Shown piece after piece: positions 1 through 7,165 of a stretch of DNA of 45,490 nt. Source of the stretch: Synergistaceae bacterium (GTDB taxonomy: Bacteria; Synergistota; Synergistia; Synergistales; Aminobacteriaceae); NCBI GenBank assembly GCA_022837505.1, contig JALHFZ010000005.1, positions 60,011-105,500 of the forward strand, written 5' to 3'. The notes beneath the pieces were generated by a model that did no database searches, was not told where the DNA came from, and was given only the letters and a program-made list of their open reading frames with translations. Every line of letters begins with the position of its first letter. Positions within the stretch are counted from its first letter, which is position 1. Position numbers and translations under genes: made by a program.

Positions 1-1439
1 CGAACCTCGGCTCGGGGTTCGACACCGTGGGGCTTGCCCTCTCTCTTTATAATTTCTTCGATGTCCTGGAAATTCTTCCCGCCGGCCAATATGAGGTGGA
101 AGTGGTGGGGGAAGGAGCGGGGAATGAAGGGCTTGCCGTCAGGAACGGCGTAGTCGCAAGCTTTGAGAGGGCCTGCCGTTCCTGGGGAATGGAGCCTCCG
201 GGCCTCCGGCTGAGGACCTTGAACGCCATCCCCATGAAGCGGGGGCTCGGCAGCTCCTCATCGGCGATTGTCGGGGGAGTGGCCATAGCGAACGAGCTTC
301 GAAATGAGCCCCTTCCCCGGGAGGAACTTCTCCCTCTTATGGTCTCCATGGAGGGGCATCCGGACAACGTGGTTCCCTGCTGTCTCGGCGGCATGGTAGT
401 GAGCTGCTGGGACGGAGAGAACCTCAGGTTCGTCCGGATGCCTCCCCTTCCTGAGGATATCTGCGCCGTGGTGGCCGTGCCCGCGGTGGAGCTCAGCACC
501 GAAGAAGCCAGACGGGCCCTTCCCGATCAGGTTTCCCTCAAGGATGCCGTATACAACCTGAGCAGGGCGGCCCTTCTCGCCGCCTCCTGGGCCACGGGGA
601 ACTGGGATAATCTCCCCTGGGCCATGGACGACCGTCTCCATCAGCCCTTCCGGGCACGCCTCTTTCCGGGGGGAGAATCGATCCTTGAAGAAGTCCGGGC
701 CATAGGGCAGTGCTCGGGGGTGGCCATAAGCGGTTCCGGCCCGAGCGTCCTCGCCTTCGCCCGTTCAGGTGTCCCCGAGATGGCGGGGCTCATGTGCTCC
801 ATCTTCTCCCGGTTCGGCCTCCGGTCCCGTTTCTTCGTCCTCTCCGAGGACAGGGAGGGATTATCGGTTATCCGGGAGGGGGGCAAACTCCCCTGGTCCT
901 CCTGCTCCGGAGGCGGAGGAAAGGGAAAAAATGAAAGGGTGGTCCCTGTGAATATGGGGTTGGACAGCAACGGCCAGTGCGCCGTGGAAAAGGTGATTTC
1001 CGATCGCAGTATAGCCAAGGTGGCCGTTCTCGGCGTTCCCGACGTCCCCGGTGTGGCGGCCCGTCTTTTTTCGGCCCTGGCAAAGGAAGAGGTGGGTGCC
1101 GAGATGATCGTCCAGAGCGTCATGAGGGGGCAGACGAACGATATCGCCTTCATCGTGAAGGCCTCCCTTCTCGGAAAGGCCATGGATATCTGCCGGCAGT
1201 TCGCCCTCGAGGTGAAGGCCCAGGGCGTGACCTTCGATACGGAGGTCGCCAAGGTAGCCCTCGGAGGGAAAAACCTTGCGGGGTGCCCGGCCATCCCCTC
1301 CCAGATGTTCTCCGTCCTCGCGGAGGAGAACATCAATATCGACATGATCGCGGCGGCCGCTACGGTGATTGCCTGCATCGTCTCGGCGGCCGGGATGGAG
1401 AAGGCCGTGGATGCCCTTACGTCGGCCTTTCTTCCGTGA
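1..1439 (+). CDS. thrB: Homoserine kinase fused to a tandem ACT regulatory module (5' end outside window)
   Basis: Partial gene: the reading frame is already open at base 3 and encodes a GHMP-kinase N-terminal motif (NLGSGFDTVGLAL), so the true start lies upstream. Homoserine kinase phosphorylates L-homoserine with ATP in threonine synthesis. The GHMP ATP loop (PMKRGLGSSSSA) lies near bases 231-266 and the C-terminal GHMP motif (ISGSGPS) near 726-747. After about 300 residues and a Gly/Lys-rich linker, a further 160 residues match the paired ACT domains of aspartate kinase (VAVLGVPDVPGVAARLF, then EENINIDMIAAAA). Free-standing ThrB proteins usually end at about 300 residues, so this looks like a fused allosteric domain. 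In the second ACT the STSEIKIS-type strand usual in aspartokinase is replaced by AAAATVIA, so effector binding may differ. The kinase call is firm; which amino acid is sensed cannot be read. Confidence 0.85.
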   Translation, partial: NLGSGFDTVGLALSLYNFFDVLEILPAGQYEVEVVGEGAGNEGLAVRNGVVASFERACRSWGMEPPGLRLRTLNAIPMKRGLGSSSSAIVGGVAIANELRNEPLPREELLPLMVSMEGHPDNVVPCCLGGMVVSCWDGENLRFVRMPPLPEDICAVVAVPAVELSTEEARRALPDQVSLKDAVYNLSRAALLAASWATGNWDNLPWAMDDRLHQPFRARLFPGGESILEEVRAIGQCSGVAISGSGPSVLAFARSGVPEMAGLMCSIFSRFGLRSRFFVLSEDREGLSVIREGGKLPWSSCSGGGGKGKNERVVPVNMGLDSNGQCAVEKVISDRSIAKVAVLGVPDVPGVAARLFSALAKEEVGAEMIVQSVMRGQTNDIAFIVKASLLGKAMDICRQFALEVKAQGVTFDTEVAKVALGGKNLAGCPAIPSQMFSVLAEENINIDMIAAAATVIACIVSAAGMEKAVDALTSAFLP

Positions 1440-1507
1440 ATTTCCCTGTGCCCGGGAGGAAAAATTCGTGTACAATGGATAAAAATCCTTTATCAGGAGG
1501 AAAATAA

Positions 1508-2278
1508 ATGAAATCCCTTCGAACCATTTTCGGTCTGTTTCTCCTTGCCTTTCTGTTTCTGTCCCCTCTGTACGCCGAGGATCTTCAGCTGACGTCGGAG
1601 AAAATGCGGTACGATTCGGAGACCGGAGCCTTTGCGGCGGAAGAGAACGTGAAGGTTGTCCGGGGGACCCTGACGGCCACGTCGAACAACGCCGACGGAA
1701 ACATGAATGAAAAGAAATTCCGCATGATCGGTTCGGTTCATGTCTTCGGCACCTGGGCCGAGGAGAAGGTGGACATGAAGGGCGAGGTCCTCGCCGGAGA
1801 GTTCGCCGACCCTCAGGGGTACTCCTTCGAGGGGAATGTGAAGGGCTCCTGGGGACCGAGAACGATCGACGCAGACAGAATCGGGATGAAGGGCGACCGC
1901 TTTTTCGGCAGCAACGTGCGCCGCTATGAGGACTCCCGGGAGGGGTATCTTCTGCGGTGCAATTCCCTCGAGGGAACCCTCTCCAACGGCGAGGTGGAGG
2001 ACTTCACCGCCGTGGGAAGCGTCTATTTCCTTTCCCGTCCGGCTAAGGGAGAACCCACGGAAATTCGGGGACAGAGGGCGGTCTATTCGAAATCCCGGGG
2101 GAGCCTTGTCATCTCCGGAAATGTCACCGCGATCCAGGCGGCCCGGTCGCTGAAGTCTGAAACGATCGTCTATTTCCCCCAGCAGAACCGGGTGGAGGCC
2201 TCGGGAAGGCCTCAGCTCATCTTTAAGCTGGATGATGATAAGAAAGAGGAAAAGAAAGAGGAAAAGCCCAAAAAATGA
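1508..2278 (+). CDS. lptA: LptA/OstA-like periplasmic lipopolysaccharide transport protein
   Basis: 256 residues with a cleavable signal peptide (hydrophobic residues 8-20, LYA-E site near residue 23), then an OstA-like beta-strand region typical of LptA/LptC, and a Lys/Glu-rich tail. LptA bridges lipopolysaccharide across the periplasm from the LptBFG-C inner-membrane complex to LptD. A good ribosome site (CAGGAGGAAA) precedes the ATG. The gene overlaps lptB by the ATGA at 2275-2278, so the two are translationally coupled; this neighbour is the best support for the name. At 256 residues it is longer than E. coli LptA (about 185), and no separate lptC is adjacent, so it could be a divergent LptA or combine LptA- and LptC-like strands. 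Confidence 0.75.
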   Translation: MKSLRTIFGLFLLAFLFLSPLYAEDLQLTSEKMRYDSETGAFAAEENVKVVRGTLTATSNNADGNMNEKKFRMIGSVHVFGTWAEEKVDMKGEVLAGEFADPQGYSFEGNVKGSWGPRTIDADRIGMKGDRFFGSNVRRYEDSREGYLLRCNSLEGTLSNGEVEDFTAVGSVYFLSRPAKGEPTEIRGQRAVYSKSRGSLVISGNVTAIQAARSLKSETIVYFPQQNRVEASGRPQLIFKLDDDKKEEKKEEKPKK

Positions 2279-3000
2279 CGAAGACCATCTCGTCGAGGGA
2301 ACTGTGGAAATCCTACAAGGGAAGGGCAGTGGTGGCATCGGTTGACCTCGACGTCTCCATGGGGGAGATCGTGGGGCTTCTCGGGCCGAACGGCGCGGGG
2401 AAGACGACCACCTTCTACATGATCGTCGGGCTCATAAAGCCCGATTCAGGCACGGTCAGCATAGACTCCCGGGACATAACAGCCCTTCCGGTCTACCGCC
2501 GGGCCCGGCTCGGCGTGGGGTATCTTCCCCAGGAGGCCTCCATCTTCCGGAACCTCTCCGTCCGGGAGAACCTCGAACTCGTTCTGCAGGAAAACCCCCC
2601 ACCCGAGGAGTCTCCGGGGACGGTGGTGGACCGTCTTATTGAGGATTTCGGCCTGAACAGGATTGCCTCCCTTCAGGGGTATTCCCTCAGCGGAGGGGAG
2701 CGCCGGAAGGTGGAGATCGCCCGGAGCCTCGCCATCATGCCCGACTTTCTCCTCCTCGACGAGCCCTTCAGCGGAATCGACCCCATCGCCGTCTACGATA
2801 TTCAGCAGATCATCCTGAGTCTGCGGAACAAAGGGTACGGCATACTCCTCACGGACCACAATGTGCGGGATACCCTGGCCATAACGGACAGGACCTACCT
2901 CATCCATCAGGGGAAGATCGTCATCGAGGGGTCTCCCCATGATGTTGCCGAGAGCGAGATCGCCCGGAAGTTCTATCTGGGGGAAAGGTTTTCCTGGTAG
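2275..3000 (+). CDS. lptB: LPS export ABC transporter ATPase LptB
   Basis: 241 residues, the usual LptB length. It is the cytoplasmic ATPase that powers extraction of lipopolysaccharide from the inner membrane with LptF/LptG. Visible motifs are Walker A GPNGAGKTT (37-45), Q-loop YLPQEA (Q86), signature LSGGE (138-142), Walker B FLLLDEP (158-164) and switch His195 in LTDHNVRD. The signature followed by RRKVEIAR is typical of LptB. Its start is the ATG of the ATGA overlap with lptA. The 3' end overlaps the convergent hycI-like gene by 28 bases, and no terminator separates them. LptF/LptG are not in the window. Confidence 0.93.
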   Translation: MTKTISSRELWKSYKGRAVVASVDLDVSMGEIVGLLGPNGAGKTTTFYMIVGLIKPDSGTVSIDSRDITALPVYRRARLGVGYLPQEASIFRNLSVRENLELVLQENPPPEESPGTVVDRLIEDFGLNRIASLQGYSLSGGERRKVEIARSLAIMPDFLLLDEPFSGIDPIAVYDIQQIILSLRNKGYGILLTDHNVRDTLAITDRTYLIHQGKIVIEGSPHDVAESEIARKFYLGERFSW

Positions 3001-3443
3001 GGGTCGAGGTCCATCCACCGTTCCTCCCGCAGTATACGGGCGAGGCGGGATACCCCCTCCTCCACCTCGGGGGAGAGGGCCGTGCCGAACCCCCGGATCT
3101 TCGGCTGAACGGCTGCGGCCAGCACGGCGAAACTGCCTGAAAGAGGGGCAAGCAGAAGGGACAGGGGAATGCCGTGGGTTCCGAAGGAGAGGTTCTCCCG
3201 GTCAGGCAGGGTCATCCGCCTCAGAGCGCCGTACGGCAGGTTCATATCCGCCCCGTCCGCGATGATGAGCAGGGAGGGCGGATTTTTTTTCAGCGGAGAG
3301 ATCCAGTTTTCCGGCGTCGTCTCGCAGTTCACCCCCTCAATATGGGGGGGCAGGGTACCCTGAAGCAGGGAATACAGGGCGGGCCCCGCTCCGTCATCTG
3401 ACATCAGGGGATTGCCTACGCACCAGATAACTATTCGCTTCAT
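2973..3443 (-). CDS. hycI: HycI-like [NiFe]-hydrogenase maturation endopeptidase (peptidase M52)
   Basis: 156 residues. Proteases of this family cut the C-terminal tail of the hydrogenase large subunit after nickel insertion. The N-terminal GNPLMSDDGAGP motif, Asp16, Asp63 in IADGADMN, and His90 in FGTHGIPLS correspond well to the nickel-sensing residues of HycI (Asp16, Asp62, His90). The GTHGIPLSLLL stretch points to the HycI branch, which processes group 4 hydrogenases, rather than HyaD/HybD. This is the only minus-strand gene here. It is convergent with and overlaps lptB, and no hydrogenase subunit or hyp gene lies in the window. A GAGGAG ribosome site sits about 11 bases upstream of the ATG. 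Its substrate is unknown from this sequence. Confidence 0.8.
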   Translation of the reverse strand: MKRIVIWCVGNPLMSDDGAGPALYSLLQGTLPPHIEGVNCETTPENWISPLKKNPPSLLIIADGADMNLPYGALRRMTLPDRENLSFGTHGIPLSLLLAPLSGSFAVLAAAVQPKIRGFGTALSPEVEEGVSRLARILREERWMDLDPYQENLSPR

Positions 3444-3500
3444 CCCATTTCACGCTCCTCGATATTTCGGCTGAGGGGAAAGGACAGGAGGTTTCCGCCT

Positions 3501-5090
3501 GTGGCGAAGGGTACGTCCACAATGGTCAGGCACGCTCTTTTCATGATGGCGGGAACTCTGGCCAGCCGGGTGCTCGGCCTTGCCCGGGAGATCATCACCG
3601 CCGCATGGTTCGGGGCTTCGGGCCTGCTCGACGCCTTCAACGTGGCCTTCACCCTCGCGAACCTGGCCCGGCAGCTTCTCGCCGAAGGGGCCCTGTCGGC
3701 CTCCTTCGTCCCGGTTTTTTCCCGGGTGCTCTCCGCTCGGGGAAGAGAGCCGGCGGAGGGGCTTGCCCGCCAGGCCTTTGCCGTCCTCCTTGCAGCGGGG
3801 ATCGCCGCGGCGGCGGGAGGGGCCGCCCTCTCTCCTCTTCTTGTAAAGATTATGGCCCCGGGGTTTGATCCTGTCAAAGCCGACCTGGCGGTCAGGATGA
3901 CCCGATGGCTTTTTCCCTTTCTCCTCTTCGTCTCCCTCGGCGCCCTCGCCATGGGGGTTCTCAACAGCCTGGGCTCCTTTCTCGTTCCGGCCCTTGCCCC
4001 TGCACTGAGCAACCTTGTCTATATCATCCTCGTCGTGGTCCTCGCCTCCTCCTGGGGGATCTGGGGGCTTGTCGCCGCCGTCCTCGCGGGGGGGATCTTT
4101 CAGTTTTTTCTTCAGTGGTTCTGGGCCCTCCGGAAGGGTATTCTCCTCCTGCCGTCGAAGCCCCGCAGAGGAGACCCCGAGCTCCGTACCATGCTCACCC
4201 TCTTCCTCCCCTACGCCGCCGGGCTTTCCCTGAACCAGATCAACCCCGTCCTCAGCCGGATGCTCGCGTCCTTTCTCCAGGAGGGGGCCATCTCCGTACT
4301 GAACTATGCCAATCGGGTCATCCAGCTTCCCCTCGGCCTCTTTGTCATCGCCATCTCCCAGGCCGTCCTTCCCCAGCTCTCCCGCTGTCCGGCCGGTCTG
4401 ACCGATGAATTCCGGGAGATCATGCGGGACGCCCTCCGCTTCGCTCTCTTCGTTGTTCTGCCGGTGACAGCCGCGACGATCCTTCTCTCTGAGGAGATGA
4501 TCCACCTCCTCTTCGTCCGGGGGGCCTTCGGTGAATGGGCCTGGAAGGGGACGTCCCTCTCCCTGGGGATGTACGCCCTCGGCCTTCCGGGGATGGCCTG
4601 TTCCACCGTGGTGCTGCGGGGGCTCTACGCCCGGGGGATGGCGAGAGGAGCCCTGTGGGTCACCTCATCGAGCGTGATCGCCACGGCCCTTTTTTCCCTG
4701 CTCCTCATGGGCCCCTTCTCCTTCGGCGGACTGGCCCTTGCTACCTCTATAGCCTTTACCCTCTCCGGGGCAGTGGGGGTGCATATACTCTCCCGCAGCC
4801 TCACCATGAAGCTTGATATCTTCACCCCCTCCTGGACCGTCAAAATGGCGATTTCCCTTTCCGCCATGACGGGGCTTATCCTGGGTTTTCAGCATATTTT
4901 CCCCTATCCCGTCCCGGGTTCCCTGCTTCTCCGGGGCGGATGGTTCCTCGGGGTCTTCTTCCTCGGAGGAGCTGCCTATGCCGCCATGACGAGGTTTTTG
5001 GGGTTTTCCGAATGGAAATGGATTACAGGGGCCTTTCTCTCCAGGGGGAAAAAAGCTCCGTCTGACGAAGAAAAGAAAGAGGAGGAATGA
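3501..5090 (+). CDS. murJ: Lipid II flippase MurJ (MviN)
   Basis: 529 residues, very hydrophobic with about 14 membrane segments, as expected for MurJ of the MOP exporter superfamily. It flips lipid II across the inner membrane for peptidoglycan synthesis. The first helix carries the family motif SRVLGLARE (22-30), and EGALSASFVPVF (62-73) is the MviN hallmark. The start is a GTG chosen because AGGAGG at 3486-3491 lies 9 bases upstream; an in-frame ATG at residue 8 has no comparable site. The gene is divergent from the hycI-like gene with a 57-base gap and overlaps the next gene by ATGA. The C-terminus is a charged Lys/Glu tail. Confidence 0.93.
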   Translation: MAKGTSTMVRHALFMMAGTLASRVLGLAREIITAAWFGASGLLDAFNVAFTLANLARQLLAEGALSASFVPVFSRVLSARGREPAEGLARQAFAVLLAAGIAAAAGGAALSPLLVKIMAPGFDPVKADLAVRMTRWLFPFLLFVSLGALAMGVLNSLGSFLVPALAPALSNLVYIILVVVLASSWGIWGLVAAVLAGGIFQFFLQWFWALRKGILLLPSKPRRGDPELRTMLTLFLPYAAGLSLNQINPVLSRMLASFLQEGAISVLNYANRVIQLPLGLFVIAISQAVLPQLSRCPAGLTDEFREIMRDALRFALFVVLPVTAATILLSEEMIHLLFVRGAFGEWAWKGTSLSLGMYALGLPGMACSTVVLRGLYARGMARGALWVTSSSVIATALFSLLLMGPFSFGGLALATSIAFTLSGAVGVHILSRSLTMKLDIFTPSWTVKMAISLSAMTGLILGFQHIFPYPVPGSLLLRGGWFLGVFFLGGAAYAAMTRFLGFSEWKWITGAFLSRGKKAPSDEEKKEEE

Positions 5091-5626
5091 CCATGAGATT
5101 TTGTAAGGGAATAATCGGAGCGCTGCTTCTTGTCCTGATCCTTTGGCCTTCCCCGGGAGAATGCCGGGAGGACCTTGAAACCCTTTTGAGAAACCGGAGC
5201 GCAGTCCTGTGGGTTGAAGGGCAGCTCCTCGGGGACATGATGATCGGTGCCAAAGCCCGGCTCACCTTCATCGCCGTTGACGGAAAACTGACCGAAGCAG
5301 CATGGAGCGACCCCTCCGCCCCGGAATGGCTCAAGACGAACGTGGGCTACTCCGGGGACAGCAGGCTCAGAAAAAAGAAGCTCTTTATCATCCTCGTGGA
5401 GACGATCCGCAATTTCACCCTCGAGCTTCCCATGATCACCATAGGGACCCACGTCCTCTCGGCGGAGGACGTCCTGACGAACAAGCACTACGTCCCCGTC
5501 GGAGACCTTCCCCCCGATATGACCGTACCCTTTGCCGTCGCTGTCCCATCCTCGGCGGTGAAGGGGAAGGTCATCCCCCTCAAGGTGGAGGACTACTCCG
5601 GGGAGCTGGAACTTTCCGCGCCATGA
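5087..5626 (+). CDS. Exported protein of unknown function
   Basis: 179 residues. I do not recognise a family. The N-terminus has a signal peptide: basic start, then a run of hydrophobic residues (IIGALLLVLILW, about 9-20) followed by PSPGEC, which is not a proper lipobox, so a soluble periplasmic protein is more likely than a lipoprotein. The mature part looks rich in beta strands, with a short basic patch (RLRKKK) in the middle, and has no obvious catalytic motif. It begins at the ATGA overlap with murJ (an alternative ATG follows two codons later) and ends in an ATGA overlap with tsaD, so it is translated as part of a tight three-gene unit. Confidence 0.7.
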   Translation: MTMRFCKGIIGALLLVLILWPSPGECREDLETLLRNRSAVLWVEGQLLGDMMIGAKARLTFIAVDGKLTEAAWSDPSAPEWLKTNVGYSGDSRLRKKKLFIILVETIRNFTLELPMITIGTHVLSAEDVLTNKHYVPVGDLPPDMTVPFAVAVPSSAVKGKVIPLKVEDYSGELELSAP

Positions 5627-6645
5627 CGGAAAATGAAAGGCCCTTCCTGACCCTCGGCCTCGAGAGCAGCTGCGATGATACGGCCGTGGCCCTCCTCGAA
5701 GGGCCCCGTCAGGTCAGGGCTGAACTCCTCTCCAGCCAGATCGCCGACCATGCCCCCTTCGGAGGGGTCATTCCCGAGTTCGCCGCCCGGAAACATCTCG
5801 AGGCCTTTCTCCCCCTCACTGCGGAGGCCCTTCGCCGGGGGGGAGTCACCGACCCCCGGCGGGAGATTTCCCTGATCGCCGTGACGGCGGGGCCGGGCCT
5901 CATGGGGTCCCTGCTCGTGGGCGTCCTGGCCGCAAAGGCCCTGGCCCTCTCATGGAGCGTACCCCTGATCGGTGTGAACCATCTCGAGGGGCATATCTTC
6001 GCCAACGTGGTCTCCTTCCCAGAACTTGTTCCCCCCTTCCTCTCCCTTATCGTGTCGGGGGGGCATACGGAGATCGTCTTGGCGGAGAGTTTCGGGAAAT
6101 ATGTCTTTCTGGGAGGAACCCGGGATGATGCGGCAGGGGAGGCCTACGACAAGGTCGCCAAGGTGCTTGGCCTTCCCTATCCCGGGGGGCCGGAAATCGA
6201 CCGCCTGGCGGCGGCGGGGGATCCCTTCGCCTTCGACTTCCCCGTCCCCATGAAGGGCAGTCCGGAGATCGTCTTCAGCTTCAGCGGGCTGAAAACCTCC
6301 GTCATAACGGAAATCCGCAGGCGGGAGCAGAGAGGGGAACCCCTTCCGGTGGAGGATATCTGCGCCTCCTTCCAGAGGGCGGTGGTGGATTCCCTCATGG
6401 GGAAGCTCGGGCTTGCGGTGAAAAAGACGGGGATTAGAGATATCTCCATCTCCGGCGGAGTGGCGGCGAACAGCAGCCTCCGGTCGGCCCTCTCGAAGAG
6501 GAGGGGATGGAATGCCTGGCTTCCCCCGGTGAATCGATGCACCGACAACGCCGTCATGATCGCCGGAGCGGGTTTCTCCGCCTTTTCCCGGGGGCACCGG
6601 TCAGGTCTCGACCTCGCCGCCGACCCCTCGTGGCAGATATGGTAA
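5623..6645 (+). CDS. tsaD: tRNA N6-threonylcarbamoyladenosine transferase TsaD
   Basis: 340 residues, the normal bacterial length. TsaD transfers threonylcarbamoyl from TC-AMP to A37 of ANN-decoding tRNAs, with TsaB and TsaE. The N-terminus LGLESSCDDTAVA is the Kae1/TsaD signature. The metal-binding HLEGH (His120, His124), TAGPGLMGSL (88-97), SGGHTE and the C-terminal CTDNAVMIAGAG are all present. The frame is open further upstream, but the ATG at 5623 starts exactly at the family N-terminus and gives an ATGA overlap with the preceding gene. TsaB and TsaE are not in the window. No clear terminator follows in the 198 bases before groES. Confidence 0.95.
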   Translation: MTENERPFLTLGLESSCDDTAVALLEGPRQVRAELLSSQIADHAPFGGVIPEFAARKHLEAFLPLTAEALRRGGVTDPRREISLIAVTAGPGLMGSLLVGVLAAKALALSWSVPLIGVNHLEGHIFANVVSFPELVPPFLSLIVSGGHTEIVLAESFGKYVFLGGTRDDAAGEAYDKVAKVLGLPYPGGPEIDRLAAAGDPFAFDFPVPMKGSPEIVFSFSGLKTSVITEIRRREQRGEPLPVEDICASFQRAVVDSLMGKLGLAVKKTGIRDISISGGVAANSSLRSALSKRRGWNAWLPPVNRCTDNAVMIAGAGFSAFSRGHRSGLDLAADPSWQIW

Positions 6646-6737
6646 GACGATTTACAGAAACCTCCGATATTGAAAGATAATCAGAGCAAATCTGCTGGAA
6701 AGACCCCTTAAAGCCCGTTATTTGAAACTCATCGCAG

Positions 6738-6766
6738 TTGTGAATATCCCCTTCCCTCCGTAATAT
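6738..6766 (+). promoter_or_regulatory. Sigma-A type promoter of groES-groEL
   Basis: TTGTGA (-35) at 6738-6743, a 17-base spacer and TAATAT (-10) at 6761-6766. The predicted transcription start near 6773 lies just upstream of the CIRCE element, the usual arrangement for HrcA-controlled operons. Confidence 0.75.
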
Positions 6767-6778
6767 CAAGTGCGGACA

Positions 6779-6805
6779 TTAGCACTCGACTGATGTGAGT
6801 GCTAG
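6779..6805 (+). promoter_or_regulatory. CIRCE operator (HrcA-binding inverted repeat)
   Basis: TTAGCACTC, nine bases, then GAGTGCTAG. This matches the CIRCE consensus TTAGCACTC-N9-GAGTGCTAA at 17 of 18 arm positions. It lies in the start of the groESL transcript, so HrcA bound here would block transcription outside heat stress. hrcA itself is not in the window. Confidence 0.95.
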
Positions 6806-6843
6806 CACAATGTAGAACATATTTTGAGGAGGGACTCGATACA

Positions 6844-7134
6844 ATGAATCTGAAACCGCTTGGAGATCGCATCGTAGTCAAAGTCATCAACCATGAGGAA
6901 AAAACCCGCGGCGGCATCGTACTGCCCGACACCGCGAAGGAAAAACCCACCGAGGGCGAAGTCCTCGCCGTGGGCACCGGAAAAGTTCTTGAAAACGGCC
7001 AGAAGCTGCCCCTCGAGGTAAAGATCGGCGACCGAATCATCTTCAGCAAGTACGCCGGAACCGAGGTCAAACTTGACGGCGAAGATATGGTCATTTTCAG
7101 CGAGCGGGACGTGCTCGCGATTATAGAGAAGTAG
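6844..7134 (+). CDS. groES: Co-chaperonin GroES
   Basis: 96 residues, full length for the Hsp10 family. It caps the GroEL ring and closes the folding chamber. The N-terminus MNLKPLGDRIVVKV, the mobile loop region EEKTRGGIVLPDTAKEKP (about 17-34) and the C-terminal DVLAII are characteristic. GAGGAGGG at 6826-6833 stands 10 bases before the ATG. An upstream GTG in frame lies within the CIRCE region and was rejected. It is the first gene of a two-gene heat-shock unit controlled by CIRCE. Confidence 0.97.
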   Translation: MNLKPLGDRIVVKVINHEEKTRGGIVLPDTAKEKPTEGEVLAVGTGKVLENGQKLPLEVKIGDRIIFSKYAGTEVKLDGEDMVIFSERDVLAIIEK

Positions 7135-7165
7135 TTCCATTATTCCCTGAGGAGGTAGAAGACGA

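Noticed and set aside
1471..1476. TACAAT before lptA as a promoter
   Set aside because: No usable -35 at 16-18 bases and no TGn extension; lptA may simply follow the upstream gene's transcript.
5302..5622. Upstream extension of tsaD by about 107 codons
   Set aside because: The extension lies over the exported protein gene in another frame, and the family N-terminus begins at 5623.
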